Positions 9,163 to 17,887 of a stretch of DNA of 64,000 bases are shown piece after piece. A program made the translations under genes and the position numbers. The stretch spans positions 542,207 through 606,206 of the forward strand of contig UEHQ01000002.1 in NCBI GenBank assembly GCA_900489925.1, in the 5' to 3' direction. The DNA comes from Hyphomicrobiales bacterium. Its GTDB lineage: Bacteria; Pseudomonadota; Alphaproteobacteria; Rhizobiales; Rhizobiaceae. The notes beneath the pieces are model-generated. The model did no database searches. It was not told the origin of the DNA and was given only the letters and a program-made list of their open reading frames with translations. How positions within the stretch are numbered: position 1 is the stretch's first letter; every line of letters begins with the position of its first letter.

Positions 9163-9372
9163 ATGAAAATCAGCGCTCGCAACCGCCTCAAGGGCAAGGT
9201 CGTGGAGATCACGCTCGGCGCCACCACGGCGCATGTGCGTATCGATATCGGCGGCGGCTCGATCGTGACGTCGTCGATCACCAACGAGGCTGTCAAGGAA
9301 CTGGGGCTGACCGTAGGCTCCGACGCCTATGCCGTGGTCAAGGCCTCCGACGTGATGGTCGCCGTCGATTGA
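9163..9372 (+). CDS. Small TOBE/Mop-domain protein (molbindin-like)
   Basis: This 69-residue protein is a single TOBE/Mop domain. It opens with KISARNRLKGKVVEITLGATTAHVRIDIG and ends with GSDAYAVVKASDVMVAVD, the usual pattern of molybdate/tungstate-binding molbindins. It probably binds molybdate as an oligomer in the cytoplasm. Its start follows a GGGAG site immediately after a strong hairpin. No molybdate transporter or cofactor genes are nearby, so the reason for its position is unclear. Confidence 0.85.
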   Translation: MKISARNRLKGKVVEITLGATTAHVRIDIGGGSIVTSSITNEAVKELGLTVGSDAYAVVKASDVMVAVD

Positions 9373-9897
9373 TCATGCCTTCTGGCAATAATGCGCCGTT
9401 CCGTCGTCGCCGGTCTGGAAATCGCCAGGCTGCGGCGGCGCGATCGGTTTGAACAGAGTGCGATCCGGCTTCAAGTCGAGCAACGGCGTGCCGTCGAGGC
9501 AATCCATGCCGCGCACCAGAAGCGTCGACCCTTCCACCGCCTCCAGCTTGACGATGGACGTGCCGATCGGATTGGGGCGGACGGGGGAGCGGAGCGAAAA
9601 AGTGCCATGCACCTTGCCCGAGTTGGCAGGGCTCTGCAGCACGAGATCACGGCGGGAGCGGTCCAGCCAGTATAGGATTTCCAGCCGCTCGAAGGCCTCG
9701 ACGCCCTTCAGCGCCTGCGTCCAGGGCTCGAAGATCTCGATCCGGCAGATCGGCCCGTCGTGGCGCCCCTGGCGCGGCGTTTCCATGCGCGAGGTCCAGG
9801 GTGTCAGGATGCGGCCGATGAAGACGAGGCCGGCATCGGTCGCAGCCGGGGCATCGACGGCCACTTCGTTTTTCCGGATTTCGTTCTCTCTGACCAT
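9373..9897 (-). CDS. trmO: tRNA (N6-threonylcarbamoyladenosine(37)-N6)-methyltransferase, TrmO/TsaA family
   Basis: This 174-residue protein of the UPF0066/TsaA family is a beta-barrel SAM-dependent methyltransferase that makes m6t6A37 in tRNA. Seen: FIGRILTPW at the start, [25 protein letters not shown], and the signature [19 protein letters not shown] around residues 102-120. The stop abuts the stop of the convergent molbindin-like gene. Family-based call, strong. Confidence 0.85.
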   Translation of the reverse strand: MVRENEIRKNEVAVDAPAATDAGLVFIGRILTPWTSRMETPRQGRHDGPICRIEIFEPWTQALKGVEAFERLEILYWLDRSRRDLVLQSPANSGKVHGTFSLRSPVRPNPIGTSIVKLEAVEGSTLLVRGMDCLDGTPLLDLKPDRTLFKPIAPPQPGDFQTGDDGTAHYCQKA

Positions 9898-9953
9898 GCG
9901 AGCCCCCCGTTTTACGGGAGGCAGTATGGCATGGCGTTATAGCCGATGAAATA

Positions 9954-11537
9954 TCACGCCGCCTTGGCGACGTGATATTCCTTGATGGCAACCATCTTGA
10001 TCGCCGGGAAGCGTTCGGATTCGTAGCGCAGCGAGAAACTGTCCTGCGCCAAAAAGACCGGGTCGCCGTCGAGATCGCGGGCGATGTCGCCGCGCTTGAC
10101 GTTGAGGAACTTGTCGAGCTCGGCCGGCTGATCCGACGAGATCCAGCGGCAGACGGAGAAGCGCGACATCTCGAACGAGACCGGCAGCGTGTATTCGGCC
10201 GACAGGCGCTCCTTCAAGACATCGAGCTGCAGGGCGCCGACGACGCCGACGATAGCCGGCGAACCATCTTCCGGAGAGAAGAGCTGGACGACGCCCTCTT
10301 CGGCCATCTGCTGCAGCGCTTCCTTGAGCTTCTTCGCCTTCATCGCGTCTTCCAGGCGCACGCGGCGCAGGATTTCCGGCGAGAAGTTCGGCACACCCTG
10401 GAACACCAGCGCCTCGCCTTCCGTCAGCGTATCGCCGATACGAAGCGTCCCGTGGTTCGGGATGCCGACGACATCGCCGGCGAACGCGGTGTCGGCCAGC
10501 TGGCGCTGAGAGGCGAAGAAGAACTGCGGTGCCGTGAGGCCGAGCTGCTTGCCGGTGCGGGCGAGACGCGCCTTCATGCCGCGCTCCAGCTTGCCAGAGC
10601 AGATGCGGGCAAAGGCGATGCGGTCGCGGTGGTTGGGGTCCATGTTGGCCTGGATCTTGAAGACGAAGGCCGTCATCTTGTCTTCAGCGGCATGCACGGT
10701 TCTGATATCGGCGACCTGGTCACGCGGCGGCGGCGCGAATTCGCCGAGCGCGTTGATGAGATCGCGAACACCGAAATTGCGGAGCGCAGAGCCGAAGAAT
10801 ACCGGGGTCATGTGGCCTTCCAGGAAGGCCTTGCGATCGAAGGGACGGCAGGCTTCCATCGCCAGTTCTGTTTCCTCGACGAAGGCCGAGCGCTCGTTTT
10901 CCGGCAGGCGGTCGGCGACGGCTTGCGGGCCATTGACCTTGGTGGGCGTCACTTCCGTATCGGAGCCGCGCACCGTGTTGTCGGCCAGATGATAGGAGCC
11001 GCAGAAGGTCTTGGAGCGGCCGATCGGCCAGGTGACCGGGGCGGTATCGAGCGCCAGCTTCTCTTCGACCTCATCCAGGATCTCGAAGGGATCGCGGCTT
11101 TCGCGGTCCATCTTGTTGATGAAAGTGATGATCGGGATGTCGCGCATGCGGCAGACTTCGAAGAGCTTCAGCGTTCTGGGCTCGATACCCTTGGCGGCGT
11201 CGATGACCATGACGGCCGCATCCACCGCCGTCAGTGTGCGATAGGTGTCGTCGGCGAAGTCTTCGTGACCGGGCGTGTCGAGAATATTGAAGACATTGCC
11301 TTCATATTCGAAGGTCATCACCGAGGTGACGACCGAGATACCGCGCTCGCGCTCGATCTTCATCCAGTCCGACCGGGTCTGGATGCGATCCTTCTTCGCC
11401 TTGACTTCGCCGGCGAGCTGAATGGCGCCGCCGAACAGCAGCAGCTTTTCGGTCAGCGTCGTCTTGCCCGCGTCCGGGTGGGCGATAATAGCGAATGTGC
11501 GGCGGCGGGAAACCGCCTCGGCGAGACTTTCGGCCAT
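9954..11537 (-). CDS. prfC: Peptide chain release factor 3
   Basis: This class-II release factor is a GTPase that recycles RF1/RF2 from the ribosome. Starting at MAESLAEAVSRRRTFAIIAHPDAGKTTLTEKLLLF gives 527 residues, close to the usual 529; the frame is open further upstream but that extension overlaps the dut promoter region. G-motifs are visible: AHPDAGKTT (P-loop), RGISV (switch I), DTPGHEDF (G3) and NKMDRE (G4). EF-Tu-like domain II and the RF3 C-terminal domain follow. It is transcribed divergently from dut. Confidence 0.95.
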   Translation of the reverse strand: MAESLAEAVSRRRTFAIIAHPDAGKTTLTEKLLLFGGAIQLAGEVKAKKDRIQTRSDWMKIERERGISVVTSVMTFEYEGNVFNILDTPGHEDFADDTYRTLTAVDAAVMVIDAAKGIEPRTLKLFEVCRMRDIPIITFINKMDRESRDPFEILDEVEEKLALDTAPVTWPIGRSKTFCGSYHLADNTVRGSDTEVTPTKVNGPQAVADRLPENERSAFVEETELAMEACRPFDRKAFLEGHMTPVFFGSALRNFGVRDLINALGEFAPPPRDQVADIRTVHAAEDKMTAFVFKIQANMDPNHRDRIAFARICSGKLERGMKARLARTGKQLGLTAPQFFFASQRQLADTAFAGDVVGIPNHGTLRIGDTLTEGEALVFQGVPNFSPEILRRVRLEDAMKAKKLKEALQQMAEEGVVQLFSPEDGSPAIVGVVGALQLDVLKERLSAEYTLPVSFEMSRFSVCRWISSDQPAELDKFLNVKRGDIARDLDGDPVFLAQDSFSLRYESERFPAIKMVAIKEYHVAKAA

Positions 11538-11627
11538 GCTATGAATCCTGTGGAGTTGCGGCGTATCTAGCGATTTAGGCGCCGCTTTGCAATTGACCTT
11601 GGCCTTGCGGGGGCAAAGTAATGGCGC

Positions 11628-12098
11628 ATGACCATTCACACCGATACCCGCCCGACCCTCAATCTCCTGCGTCTGCCCCATGGCGAAGGCATCGAGCTGC
11701 CCGCCTATGAAACCAAGGGCGCCGCCGGCATGGACCTGCGCGCCGCCGTCGACGACGGTGCGCCGATGGTGCTTGCGCCAGGCAAGCGGGCACTGGTGCC
11801 GACCGGGCTGATCTTCGAGATCCCCGAGGGCTTCGAAGGCCAGATCCGCCCGCGCTCCGGCCTCGCCTTCAAGAACGGCATCACCTGCCTCAACACCCCC
11901 GGCACGATCGACAGCGATTATCGCGGCGAAGTGAAGGTGCTCCTGATCAATCTCGGCGAGGAGCCGTTCGAGATCAGCCGCGGCATGCGGATCGCGCAGA
12001 TGGTGATCGCGCCGGTCACCCAGGCGCGCGTCGCCGAGATCACCGAGGCCAGCACCACGGCGCGTGGCGCCGGCGGTTTCGGCTCCACCGGCGTGTGA
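11628..12098 (+). CDS. dut: Deoxyuridine 5'-triphosphate nucleotidohydrolase (dUTPase)
   Basis: This enzyme hydrolyses dUTP to dUMP and PPi, lowering uracil incorporation into DNA and feeding dTMP synthesis. All dUTPase motifs are present in the 156 residues: AAGMDLRA (motif 1), [11 protein letters not shown] (motif 2), [14 protein letters not shown] (motif 3) and the C-terminal phosphate-binding arm GAGGFGSTG (motif 5). It is a trimeric cytoplasmic enzyme. The stop overlaps the following acetyltransferase gene by one base. Confidence 0.96.
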   Translation: MTIHTDTRPTLNLLRLPHGEGIELPAYETKGAAGMDLRAAVDDGAPMVLAPGKRALVPTGLIFEIPEGFEGQIRPRSGLAFKNGITCLNTPGTIDSDYRGEVKVLLINLGEEPFEISRGMRIAQMVIAPVTQARVAEITEASTTARGAGGFGSTGV

Positions 12099-12997
12099 TG
12101 GAAAAGACGGCCGACAGTTCGGGCCTCACCTTCCGGCAGGACTACTTTGCCGACGACACCGCGTGGTCGGCATTCGTTACCCTGCTCCAGGATACGTTCG
12201 GCATCGATATCGATCCGCTTCAGCGGCTTGGCGGGCCGGATCCGTCTTGCATGCCGTTCGGGTGGTTCGACGCGGATGGCACGCTTGCCGCCAACCTCGC
12301 CGCCTTTTCGATGCCCATGATGATCAATGGCCGCCTGGTCCGGGCTGCCGCCTTCCAGTCCGGCGCCGTTCGGCCGCCCTGGCGCGGACGCGGCCTCTAT
12401 CGCGATGTCACCCTGAAGGCGCTTGAATGGTGCGAGGTAAAAGGCTTCGAGGCAATCGTCCTCTACACGGACAAGCCCGCGCTTTACGAGCCCTACGGCT
12501 TTCGTTCTCTGCCGCTCCACAGCTTCACTGGGCCAGCACCCGCGCCAGCGCCAAGGACGGCGTCGGCGCGACGTCTTGATCCGTGGGAGCCAGGCGACCT
12601 TCGCCTGCTGCAAGACGCTCTGAGGGCGCGCACGCCGGTGTCGGATAGCCTCGCCGTTTGCCAGAGCGCGGCCATGTTCCTGATCAACACGCAATTCGAT
12701 CCGGACGTTCGGCTAAGCTGGCTCGATGACCACAACGCCGTTGTCGCCTGGAAGGCGGAGGGAGCCGAGCGCTTCATTCTGCTGGATGTCGTGGCAGCCG
12801 CCATCCCCTCGCTCGCTGCCATTCTCGGCGGGCTGGATCTTCAGCCCGCGATTGCCGAGGTGCTGTTCCGGCCGGACAAGCTCGGCTGGACCGGCGAGCC
12901 GAAGCCGCTGGATGGCGCAACGTGCTTCATGATCCGATACTCCACGCCGATAGCAGTCGACATGCCCTCAATGCTCTCGCCGATGGCTGATTTCTAG
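12098..12997 (+). CDS. GNAT-family N-acetyltransferase
   Basis: ATG at 12098 overlaps the dut stop (TGATG), and a GTG one codon earlier is possible. The N-terminal half has the GNAT core: the acetyl-CoA pyrophosphate-binding segment PPWRGRGLYRDVTLKALEW (about residues 88-106) and the later LYTDKPALYEPYGF strand typical of Eis-like/GNAT proteins. The C-terminal third is divergent and may be a second degenerate GNAT or sterol-carrier-like region. Substrate unknown. Probably co-transcribed with dut. Confidence 0.8.
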   Translation: MEKTADSSGLTFRQDYFADDTAWSAFVTLLQDTFGIDIDPLQRLGGPDPSCMPFGWFDADGTLAANLAAFSMPMMINGRLVRAAAFQSGAVRPPWRGRGLYRDVTLKALEWCEVKGFEAIVLYTDKPALYEPYGFRSLPLHSFTGPAPAPAPRTASARRLDPWEPGDLRLLQDALRARTPVSDSLAVCQSAAMFLINTQFDPDVRLSWLDDHNAVVAWKAEGAERFILLDVVAAAIPSLAAILGGLDLQPAIAEVLFRPDKLGWTGEPKPLDGATCFMIRYSTPIAVDMPSMLSPMADF

Positions 12998-13449
12998 ACG
13001 CCTGATAACGGCGGCAGACGACGCTTGACCGGCGACGCCTTGACCATCGAGGTGCTGGTCTCGGCCTTCTCGGCCACCCTGTCCAAGATCATGTCCAGCT
13101 GGGCCATGGAACGAACGACAAGCCGGGCGATGAAGCAATCGTCGCCTGTTACCTTGTCACACTCCACGAATTCCGGCGTTTCCTGAATGATCCGCTCCAC
13201 GACATGCAATTGGCCGGGAAGCGGGCGCACGCGAATGATTGCCTGCAGCGGATAGCCGACGGCGGCCGCATCGATATCGATCGTGAAGGCGGCGATCACG
13301 CCGCGCTCTTCGAGACGGCGCAGACGCTCTGCCGCGCTCGGCGACGAAAGGCCGGCGGACTGGGCCAGTTCTTTCAGCGACATCCGCGCGTTGCCGGCAA
13401 GGGCATCGAGAATCCTCTGGTCGATGGCATCGAGATCATTGTTAGGCAA
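12994..13449 (-). CDS. Lrp/AsnC-family transcriptional regulator
   Basis: This 151-residue protein has an N-terminal helix-turn-helix (LDAIDQRILDALAGNARMSLKELAQSAGLSSPSAAERLRRLEERGVI) and a C-terminal RAM/AsnC effector domain. The start codon appears to be TTG, with TTAGGAG 10 nt upstream on the minus strand. It diverges from an EamA exporter, a common arrangement in which Lrp-type proteins sense an amino acid and control its exporter. The short shared intergenic region has repeated TTAGG half-sites. It overlaps the acetyltransferase end by 4 nt, tail to tail. Confidence 0.9.
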   Translation of the reverse strand: MPNNDLDAIDQRILDALAGNARMSLKELAQSAGLSSPSAAERLRRLEERGVIAAFTIDIDAAAVGYPLQAIIRVRPLPGQLHVVERIIQETPEFVECDKVTGDDCFIARLVVRSMAQLDMILDRVAEKAETSTSMVKASPVKRRLPPLSGV

Positions 13450-13461
13450 AATCGCAGAACT

Positions 13462-13476
13462 CCTAACGATATTAGG
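13462..13476. promoter_or_regulatory. TTAGG inverted-repeat candidate operator between Lrp regulator and EamA exporter
   Basis: CCTAA-N5-TTAGG sits in the divergent intergenic region, with a further GTTAGG at 13441-13446. A TATAAT hexamer at 13507-13512 could be the -10 of the exporter gene, although no convincing -35 is seen. Site recognition by the neighbouring Lrp-type regulator is inferred from position. Confidence 0.35.
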
Positions 13477-13560
13477 TCAAAGCTAAAGCGGACCTCATCA
13501 ACCCTATATAATACGGAGACCAGCGACAATATGATTTTCTTCCTGGCAATGGAGGCAACA

Positions 13561-14457
13561 ATGCAGAAGGATATCCGCAGCGGCACCGTGCAAATGACCG
13601 CGGCCATGCTGATTTCAGGGACGATCGGGTGGTTCGTGGTTGTCTCCGGTCAGCCCGTGAGCAGCGTCGTTTTCTGGCGCTGCCTGTTCGGCGCCATCAG
13701 CCTGCTTGTCGTCTGCGCCGCGATGGGTCTGTTGCGACCGGGCATTCTCAGCCTGCGATCCTTCTCGATCGCCGTTTTCGGCGGAGTTGCCATCGTCCTC
13801 AACTGGCTGCTGCTGTTCGCCTCCTACAGGCACGCATCAATTTCGGTCGCGACGACCGTCTACAACACCCAGCCATTCATGCTGCTTGGCCTCGGCGCGC
13901 TGTTCCTTGGGGAAAAGATCACCGCCACGAAGCTGTTCTGGCTGACGCTTGCCTTCGCCGGCATGATCGCGATCGTCGAAGCCAAGCCGAACATCGAAGG
14001 AACGGACAATGGCTACGCGCTCGGCATTGCCATGGCGCTTGCCGCCGCCTTCTTCTATGCGCTCGCGGCTCTTGCCGCCAAGTGGCTCAAGGGAACGCCG
14101 CCGCATCTCATCGCCTTGATCCAGGTTGCCACGGGCGTCGTCATGCTGCTGCCAATGACCGACTTCTCCAGCCAACCGGCGAACGCGCAGACGTGGCTGC
14201 TCCTCGCCACCATGGGCGTCGTTCATACAGGGCTGATGTATGTGCTGCTTTACGGCGCCATCCAGAAGCTGCCGATCCATCTCACCGGCGCGCTTTCCTT
14301 CATCTATCCGATCGCTGCGATCCTCGTCGATCGGCTGGCCTTCGGTCACGCGCTGCAGCCGCTGCAGATCGCCGGCGCGGCAATCATCCTGCTTGCGGCT
14401 GCGGGCATGAACCTCGGCTGGACGCCCATGCGATTGCTGGGCGCCCGCGCAAGCTGA
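13561..14457 (+). CDS. EamA-family (DMT superfamily) transporter
   Basis: ATG at 13561 is chosen because GGAGG lies 7 nt upstream; an ATG 30 nt earlier lacks this. The 298-residue product has ten hydrophobic segments arranged as two EamA repeats (about residues 8-140 and 155-290), with the second repeat opening ALGIAMALAAAFFYALAALAAKWL. Inner-membrane drug/metabolite exporter, substrate unknown. It is divergent from an Lrp/AsnC regulator that probably controls it, which hints at an amino-acid or related metabolite. Confidence 0.88.
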   Translation: MQKDIRSGTVQMTAAMLISGTIGWFVVVSGQPVSSVVFWRCLFGAISLLVVCAAMGLLRPGILSLRSFSIAVFGGVAIVLNWLLLFASYRHASISVATTVYNTQPFMLLGLGALFLGEKITATKLFWLTLAFAGMIAIVEAKPNIEGTDNGYALGIAMALAAAFFYALAALAAKWLKGTPPHLIALIQVATGVVMLLPMTDFSSQPANAQTWLLLATMGVVHTGLMYVLLYGAIQKLPIHLTGALSFIYPIAAILVDRLAFGHALQPLQIAGAAIILLAAAGMNLGWTPMRLLGARAS

Positions 14458-14460
14458 CTG

Positions 14461-14982
14461 TTACTTGGCCTGCCGCGTCATTTCGAACAGGAACCAATGG
14501 CGGCGCTCGGCCTCATCGATCCAGTTCTCGAGGAGGCTGGTGGTGGCAACGTCATTGTGCTCGGAGCAGATGTCGTGGGTCTCGCGCAGCAGCGAAATGA
14601 GCTGCTTGTTGTCGTCGCGCAGTTCGGCCAGCATGTCTTCGGGCGTCACATAGTCGGCATCATTGTCATTGATCCGCTGCAGCCGTCCGATATGGCCGAT
14701 CGAGCGCAACGTGGTACCGCCGATCTTGCGGGCACGCTCGGCAACCGCATCTGTCATTGCGAAAATCTGCTCGCTCTGCTCGTCAAGCAGCAGATGGTAA
14801 TCGCGGAAATGCGGACCGGACATGTGCCAGTGGAAATTCTTGGTCTTCATGTAGAGCGCAAAGACATCGGCAAGCAGCGCGGCCAGGGCACCGGAAATGT
14901 CCTGAATGGCGTTGCCCTTGAGGTCCGTTGGGGTGGCAAGTGGCGCCATTCTGCGCTTTTCGACTGCAGTGGGACTCATCAA
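14461..14982 (-). CDS. dps: Dps/ferritin-like DNA-protection protein
   Basis: This 173-residue protein has the Dps four-helix bundle. The ferroxidase signature NFHWHMSGPHFRDYHLLLDEQSEQI spans about residues 47-71, with the inter-subunit His/Asp/Glu iron ligands visible. Dps dodecamers oxidise and store iron and shield DNA from peroxide damage. It is convergent with the EamA gene (stops 3 nt apart). The N-terminal tail is short with two basic residues, so DNA binding may be weak. Confidence 0.88.
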   Translation of the reverse strand: MMSPTAVEKRRMAPLATPTDLKGNAIQDISGALAALLADVFALYMKTKNFHWHMSGPHFRDYHLLLDEQSEQIFAMTDAVAERARKIGGTTLRSIGHIGRLQRINDNDADYVTPEDMLAELRDDNKQLISLLRETHDICSEHNDVATTSLLENWIDEAERRHWFLFEMTRQAK

Positions 14983-15179
14983 ACTTCTCCTTCGCCAGAC
15001 AGGCGATCGGTTGCGAGGTGCCAGAACGAATTCTTGACGCGGCGGGAGAGCCGAGGTGGGCAGCCCGCTACCGTCTGAGATCTAGAAGCGGGCGGGCTCG
15101 CGTCAATAGCGCGACCGCCCCCGCGGCGCTTGAAACGCGGCGAGGACGAGCGTAGAAGGCGACAAAGTTGGAGGCCAGC

Positions 15180-15797
15180 ATGTCGATTACCGCCCTCTTC
15201 GCCTACGCGGCGGCGCTGTTCATCGCAGCCGTCATTCCGGGACCCGGCATCACGGCCATTGTCGCCCGTGCGCTCGGTTCGAACTTTCGCGAAACCTTCT
15301 TCATGGGTCTCGGCCTCGTGCTCGGCGACATGACTTACCTAACGGCTGTTATCCTCGGGCTTGCCTTCGTGGCGCAGACCTTCACCGAGGTCTTCATCGT
15401 CATCAAGATCGCAGGCGCGCTCTACCTCGGCTATATCGCGTACAAGCTATGGACGGCTGGCCTGCTGCCGCAGAACATCACGGCCAAGAAATCAAGCAGC
15501 ATCAGAATGAGCTTCCTGTCGGGTCTGCTGGTGACGCTCGGCAACCCGAAAACCATGCTCTTCTACGTGGCTCTCGTGCCGACCCTCATCGACATCAACA
15601 GCATCGGACTTCGCGAATACGGGATCCTGCTGGTGACGACGTCAGCGGTTCTTCTGGTGGTGCTGATACCCTACATGATGCTTGCCTCGCACGCTCGCAC
15701 GCTGCTGAAGCAGCCGCGCGCACTGCAGCTGTTGAACCGGGTGGCGGCCAGCATTCTGGCGGGCACCGCAGCCTTCATCGCCACGCGCGCCGCCTGA
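15180..15797 (+). CDS. LysE/RhtB-family amino-acid exporter
   Basis: ATG at 15180 follows TTGGAGG, which decides against a TTG 12 nt earlier. The 205-residue protein has six hydrophobic segments. It starts with ALFAYAAALFIAAVIPGPGITAIVARALG, the PGPG signature of LysE/RhtB exporters, and contains GNPKTMLFYVALVPTL in the middle. Inner-membrane exporter of amino acids or homoserine-lactone-like compounds; substrate not determinable. Confidence 0.88.
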   Translation: MSITALFAYAAALFIAAVIPGPGITAIVARALGSNFRETFFMGLGLVLGDMTYLTAVILGLAFVAQTFTEVFIVIKIAGALYLGYIAYKLWTAGLLPQNITAKKSSSIRMSFLSGLLVTLGNPKTMLFYVALVPTLIDINSIGLREYGILLVTTSAVLLVVLIPYMMLASHARTLLKQPRALQLLNRVAASILAGTAAFIATRAA

Positions 15798-15930
15798 AAA
15801 ATTTCGTACGGCAAAGCTCGGTTTTCAAAGGATATTTTCTCTGAAGCCAATGCTGCGTGGATGAAGCCGCTCTGGTATCCACCCCGCTTTGACCCTATTG
15901 TCAGCACACAGTTCATAACGGGAGTTGATC

Positions 15931-16893
15931 ATGTCGAAGAAACCGGGCCGTGGCCGCATTTACGCGTCGATTACCGATACCATCGGCGATACACCGATCG
16001 TCAGGCTCGACAAACTGGCCAAGGAGAAGGGCGTCAAGGCGAACCTGCTGGCCAAGCTTGAGTTCTTCAATCCGATCGCCTCGGTCAAGGACCGCATCGG
16101 CGTCGCGATGATCGAGTCGCTGGAGGCGCAAGGCAAGATTTCTCCCGGCAAGACGACGCTGATCGAGCCGACCTCCGGCAACACCGGCATCGCCCTCGCC
16201 TTCGCGGCAGCCGCCAAAGGCTACAAGCTGATCCTCACCATGCCGGAAACGATGTCGATCGAGCGCCGCAAGATGCTGGCGCTGCTCGGCGCCGAGCTGG
16301 TGCTGACCGAAGGTCCGAAGGGCATGAAGGGCGCGATCGCCAAGGCCGAGGAACTGGCCGCGACACTGCCGGACGCCATCATCCCGCAGCAGTTCGAAAA
16401 TCCTGCCAACCCGGAAATTCACCGCAAGACGACGGCCGAGGAAATCTGGAACGATACCGACGGCACGGTCGATATCCTCGTTTCCGGCATCGGCACGGGC
16501 GGCACGATCACCGGCGCCGGCCAGGTCCTGAAGTCCAAGAAGCAGAGCGTCAAGGTGATTGCCGTCGAGCCGGCGGAATCACCGGTTCTCTCAGGCGGCC
16601 AGCCGGGTCCTCACAAGATACAGGGCATCGGCGCCGGGTTCGCACCCGCGATCCTCGACACGCACATCTACGACGAGATCGTCACCGTCAGCAGTGCCGA
16701 AGCGCTTGAGACGGCCCGGCATGTTGCAAGGCTTGAGGGTGTACCGGTCGGCATCTCCTCCGGCGCTGCGTTGACGGCCGCCATCAAGGTCGGCAGCCGC
16801 GACGAAAATGCCGGCAAGAACATCGTCGTGATCATCCCGTCCTTCGCCGAGCGCTATCTTTCGACGGCGCTGTTCGAAGGCCTCGGCGGCTAG
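15931..16893 (+). CDS. cysK: Cysteine synthase (O-acetylserine sulfhydrylase)
   Basis: This PLP enzyme converts O-acetylserine and sulfide to cysteine in the cytoplasm. ATG at 15931 is preceded by CGGGAG. Seen in 320 residues: the PLP lysine in [11 protein letters not shown], the substrate loop [11 protein letters not shown], the PLP phosphate loop [10 protein letters not shown] and the C-terminal SSGAAL. Full length. A TTCG-tetraloop terminator follows directly. Confidence 0.94.
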   Translation: MSKKPGRGRIYASITDTIGDTPIVRLDKLAKEKGVKANLLAKLEFFNPIASVKDRIGVAMIESLEAQGKISPGKTTLIEPTSGNTGIALAFAAAAKGYKLILTMPETMSIERRKMLALLGAELVLTEGPKGMKGAIAKAEELAATLPDAIIPQQFENPANPEIHRKTTAEEIWNDTDGTVDILVSGIGTGGTITGAGQVLKSKKQSVKVIAVEPAESPVLSGGQPGPHKIQGIGAGFAPAILDTHIYDEIVTVSSAEALETARHVARLEGVPVGISSGAALTAAIKVGSRDENAGKNIVVIIPSFAERYLSTALFEGLGG

Positions 16894-16917
16894 GCTCCGT
16901 CGTTTTTTATCATTCCA

Positions 16918-16940
16918 GGGGGCACTTCGGTGCCCCTTTT
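16918..16940 (+). terminator. Rho-independent terminator after cysK
   Basis: GGGGCAC-TTCG-GTGCCCC followed by TTTT forms a 7-bp GC-rich stem with a stable UUCG tetraloop, 25 nt beyond the cysK stop. It lies between cysK and the convergent comM fragment. Confidence 0.85.
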
Positions 16941-16946
16941 GCGTTG

Positions 16947-17840
16947 TCAGGCCACCGCCGTCAGCCGCTCGCCGGCCATGCGATAGGAGATGGCCTCCGC
17001 CAGATGGATCCGGCCAACCGTCTCCTGACCGTCGAGATCGGCCAGCGTTCGCGCCACCTTGAGAACACGGTGATAGCCACGCGCCGAGAACTTCATTCGC
17101 TCGGCAGCATCGCGAAGCAATTGCAGCCCGCCTGGATCGGGAGACGCATAAGTCTCGATCATCGCCGTGGAGCAGCGTGCATTGGTCCCGGTGTCGGAAA
17201 GCCCGGCGGCGGCAAAGCGATCACGCTGGATGTCGCGCGCACGAGCAACGCGACGCGCGACGTCGGCGCTCTTCTCCGCTGGCATCGGTCGAAGAAGATC
17301 GACGGCGGAAACGGCCGGAACGTCGATACGAATATCGATGCGGTCCATCAGCGGACCGGAGATTCGGGCCTGGTAGTCGGACATGCAGCGCGGGCCGCGG
17401 GCGCAGCTGTGCCCGGGCTCGCCCGCCATGCCGCAGCGACAGGGATTCATGGCGGCAACGAGCTGGATGTTGGCGGGATAGGAGACCCGATGATTGGCCC
17501 GCGCAATGATGCACTCGCCGCTTTCGAGCGGTTGGCGCAGAGCATCGAGCACCTGTGGCGAGAACTCCGGAAACTCGTCGAGGAAGAGCACGCCGTGATG
17601 CGCCAGCGACGCCTCCCCCGGCCTTGCACGAAATCCGCCGCCGACCAGCGCCGCCATCGTCGCCGAATGATGCGGCGTACGAAACGGCCGGCGATCGGAG
17701 AGCTTGCCGCCGGACAGCTGGCCAGCGATCGAATGTACCATCGACACTTCAAGAAGCTCCGCGGCCGACAGCGGCGGCAGGATCGACGGCAGGCGAGCGG
17801 CCAGCATCGACTTGCCCGAGCCGGGCGGCCCGACCATCAG
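16947..17840 (-). pseudogene. comM: comM/yifB, 3' part (AAA+ Mg-chelatase-like), separated from its 5' part by an inserted element
   Basis: This segment encodes the last 297 residues of ComM/YifB, starting directly at LMVGPPGSGKSMLAARLP, the Walker A. Visible are Walker B (HHGVLFLDEFPEF), the zinc-finger-like cluster NPCRCGMAGEPGHSCARGPRC and the C-terminal Mg-chelatase domain (FSARGYHRVLKVARTLADL). In naturally competent bacteria ComM is a hexameric helicase that drives branch migration. The 5' 213 codons lie at 27767-28405. Joined at the shared CTG codon, the two parts give one open frame of 510 residues, the normal family length. In the integrated state this part has no native start. Confidence 0.93.
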
Positions 17841-17864
17841 CAAATTGTGCTACATTAATTCAGC
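17838..17864. other. Left attachment junction of the inserted element (attL-like)
   Basis: comM sequence (GACCAT) runs into the shared CAG at 17838-17840, then CAAA, then the element arm TTGTGCTACATTAATTCAGC (17845-17864). The arm is the inverted counterpart of the one at the right end. Together they rebuild an attP of two arms around a 10-nt centre (CGTCAGCAAA), typical of large serine recombinases. The recombinase gene starts 24 nt further on. Confidence 0.85.
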
Positions 17865-17887
17865 ATATCGTGATACCGGATTCCAAC

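Noticed and set aside
11538..11681. N-terminal extension of prfC
   Set aside because: The extra residues are not conserved in RF3, and the start at 11537 gives the usual length.
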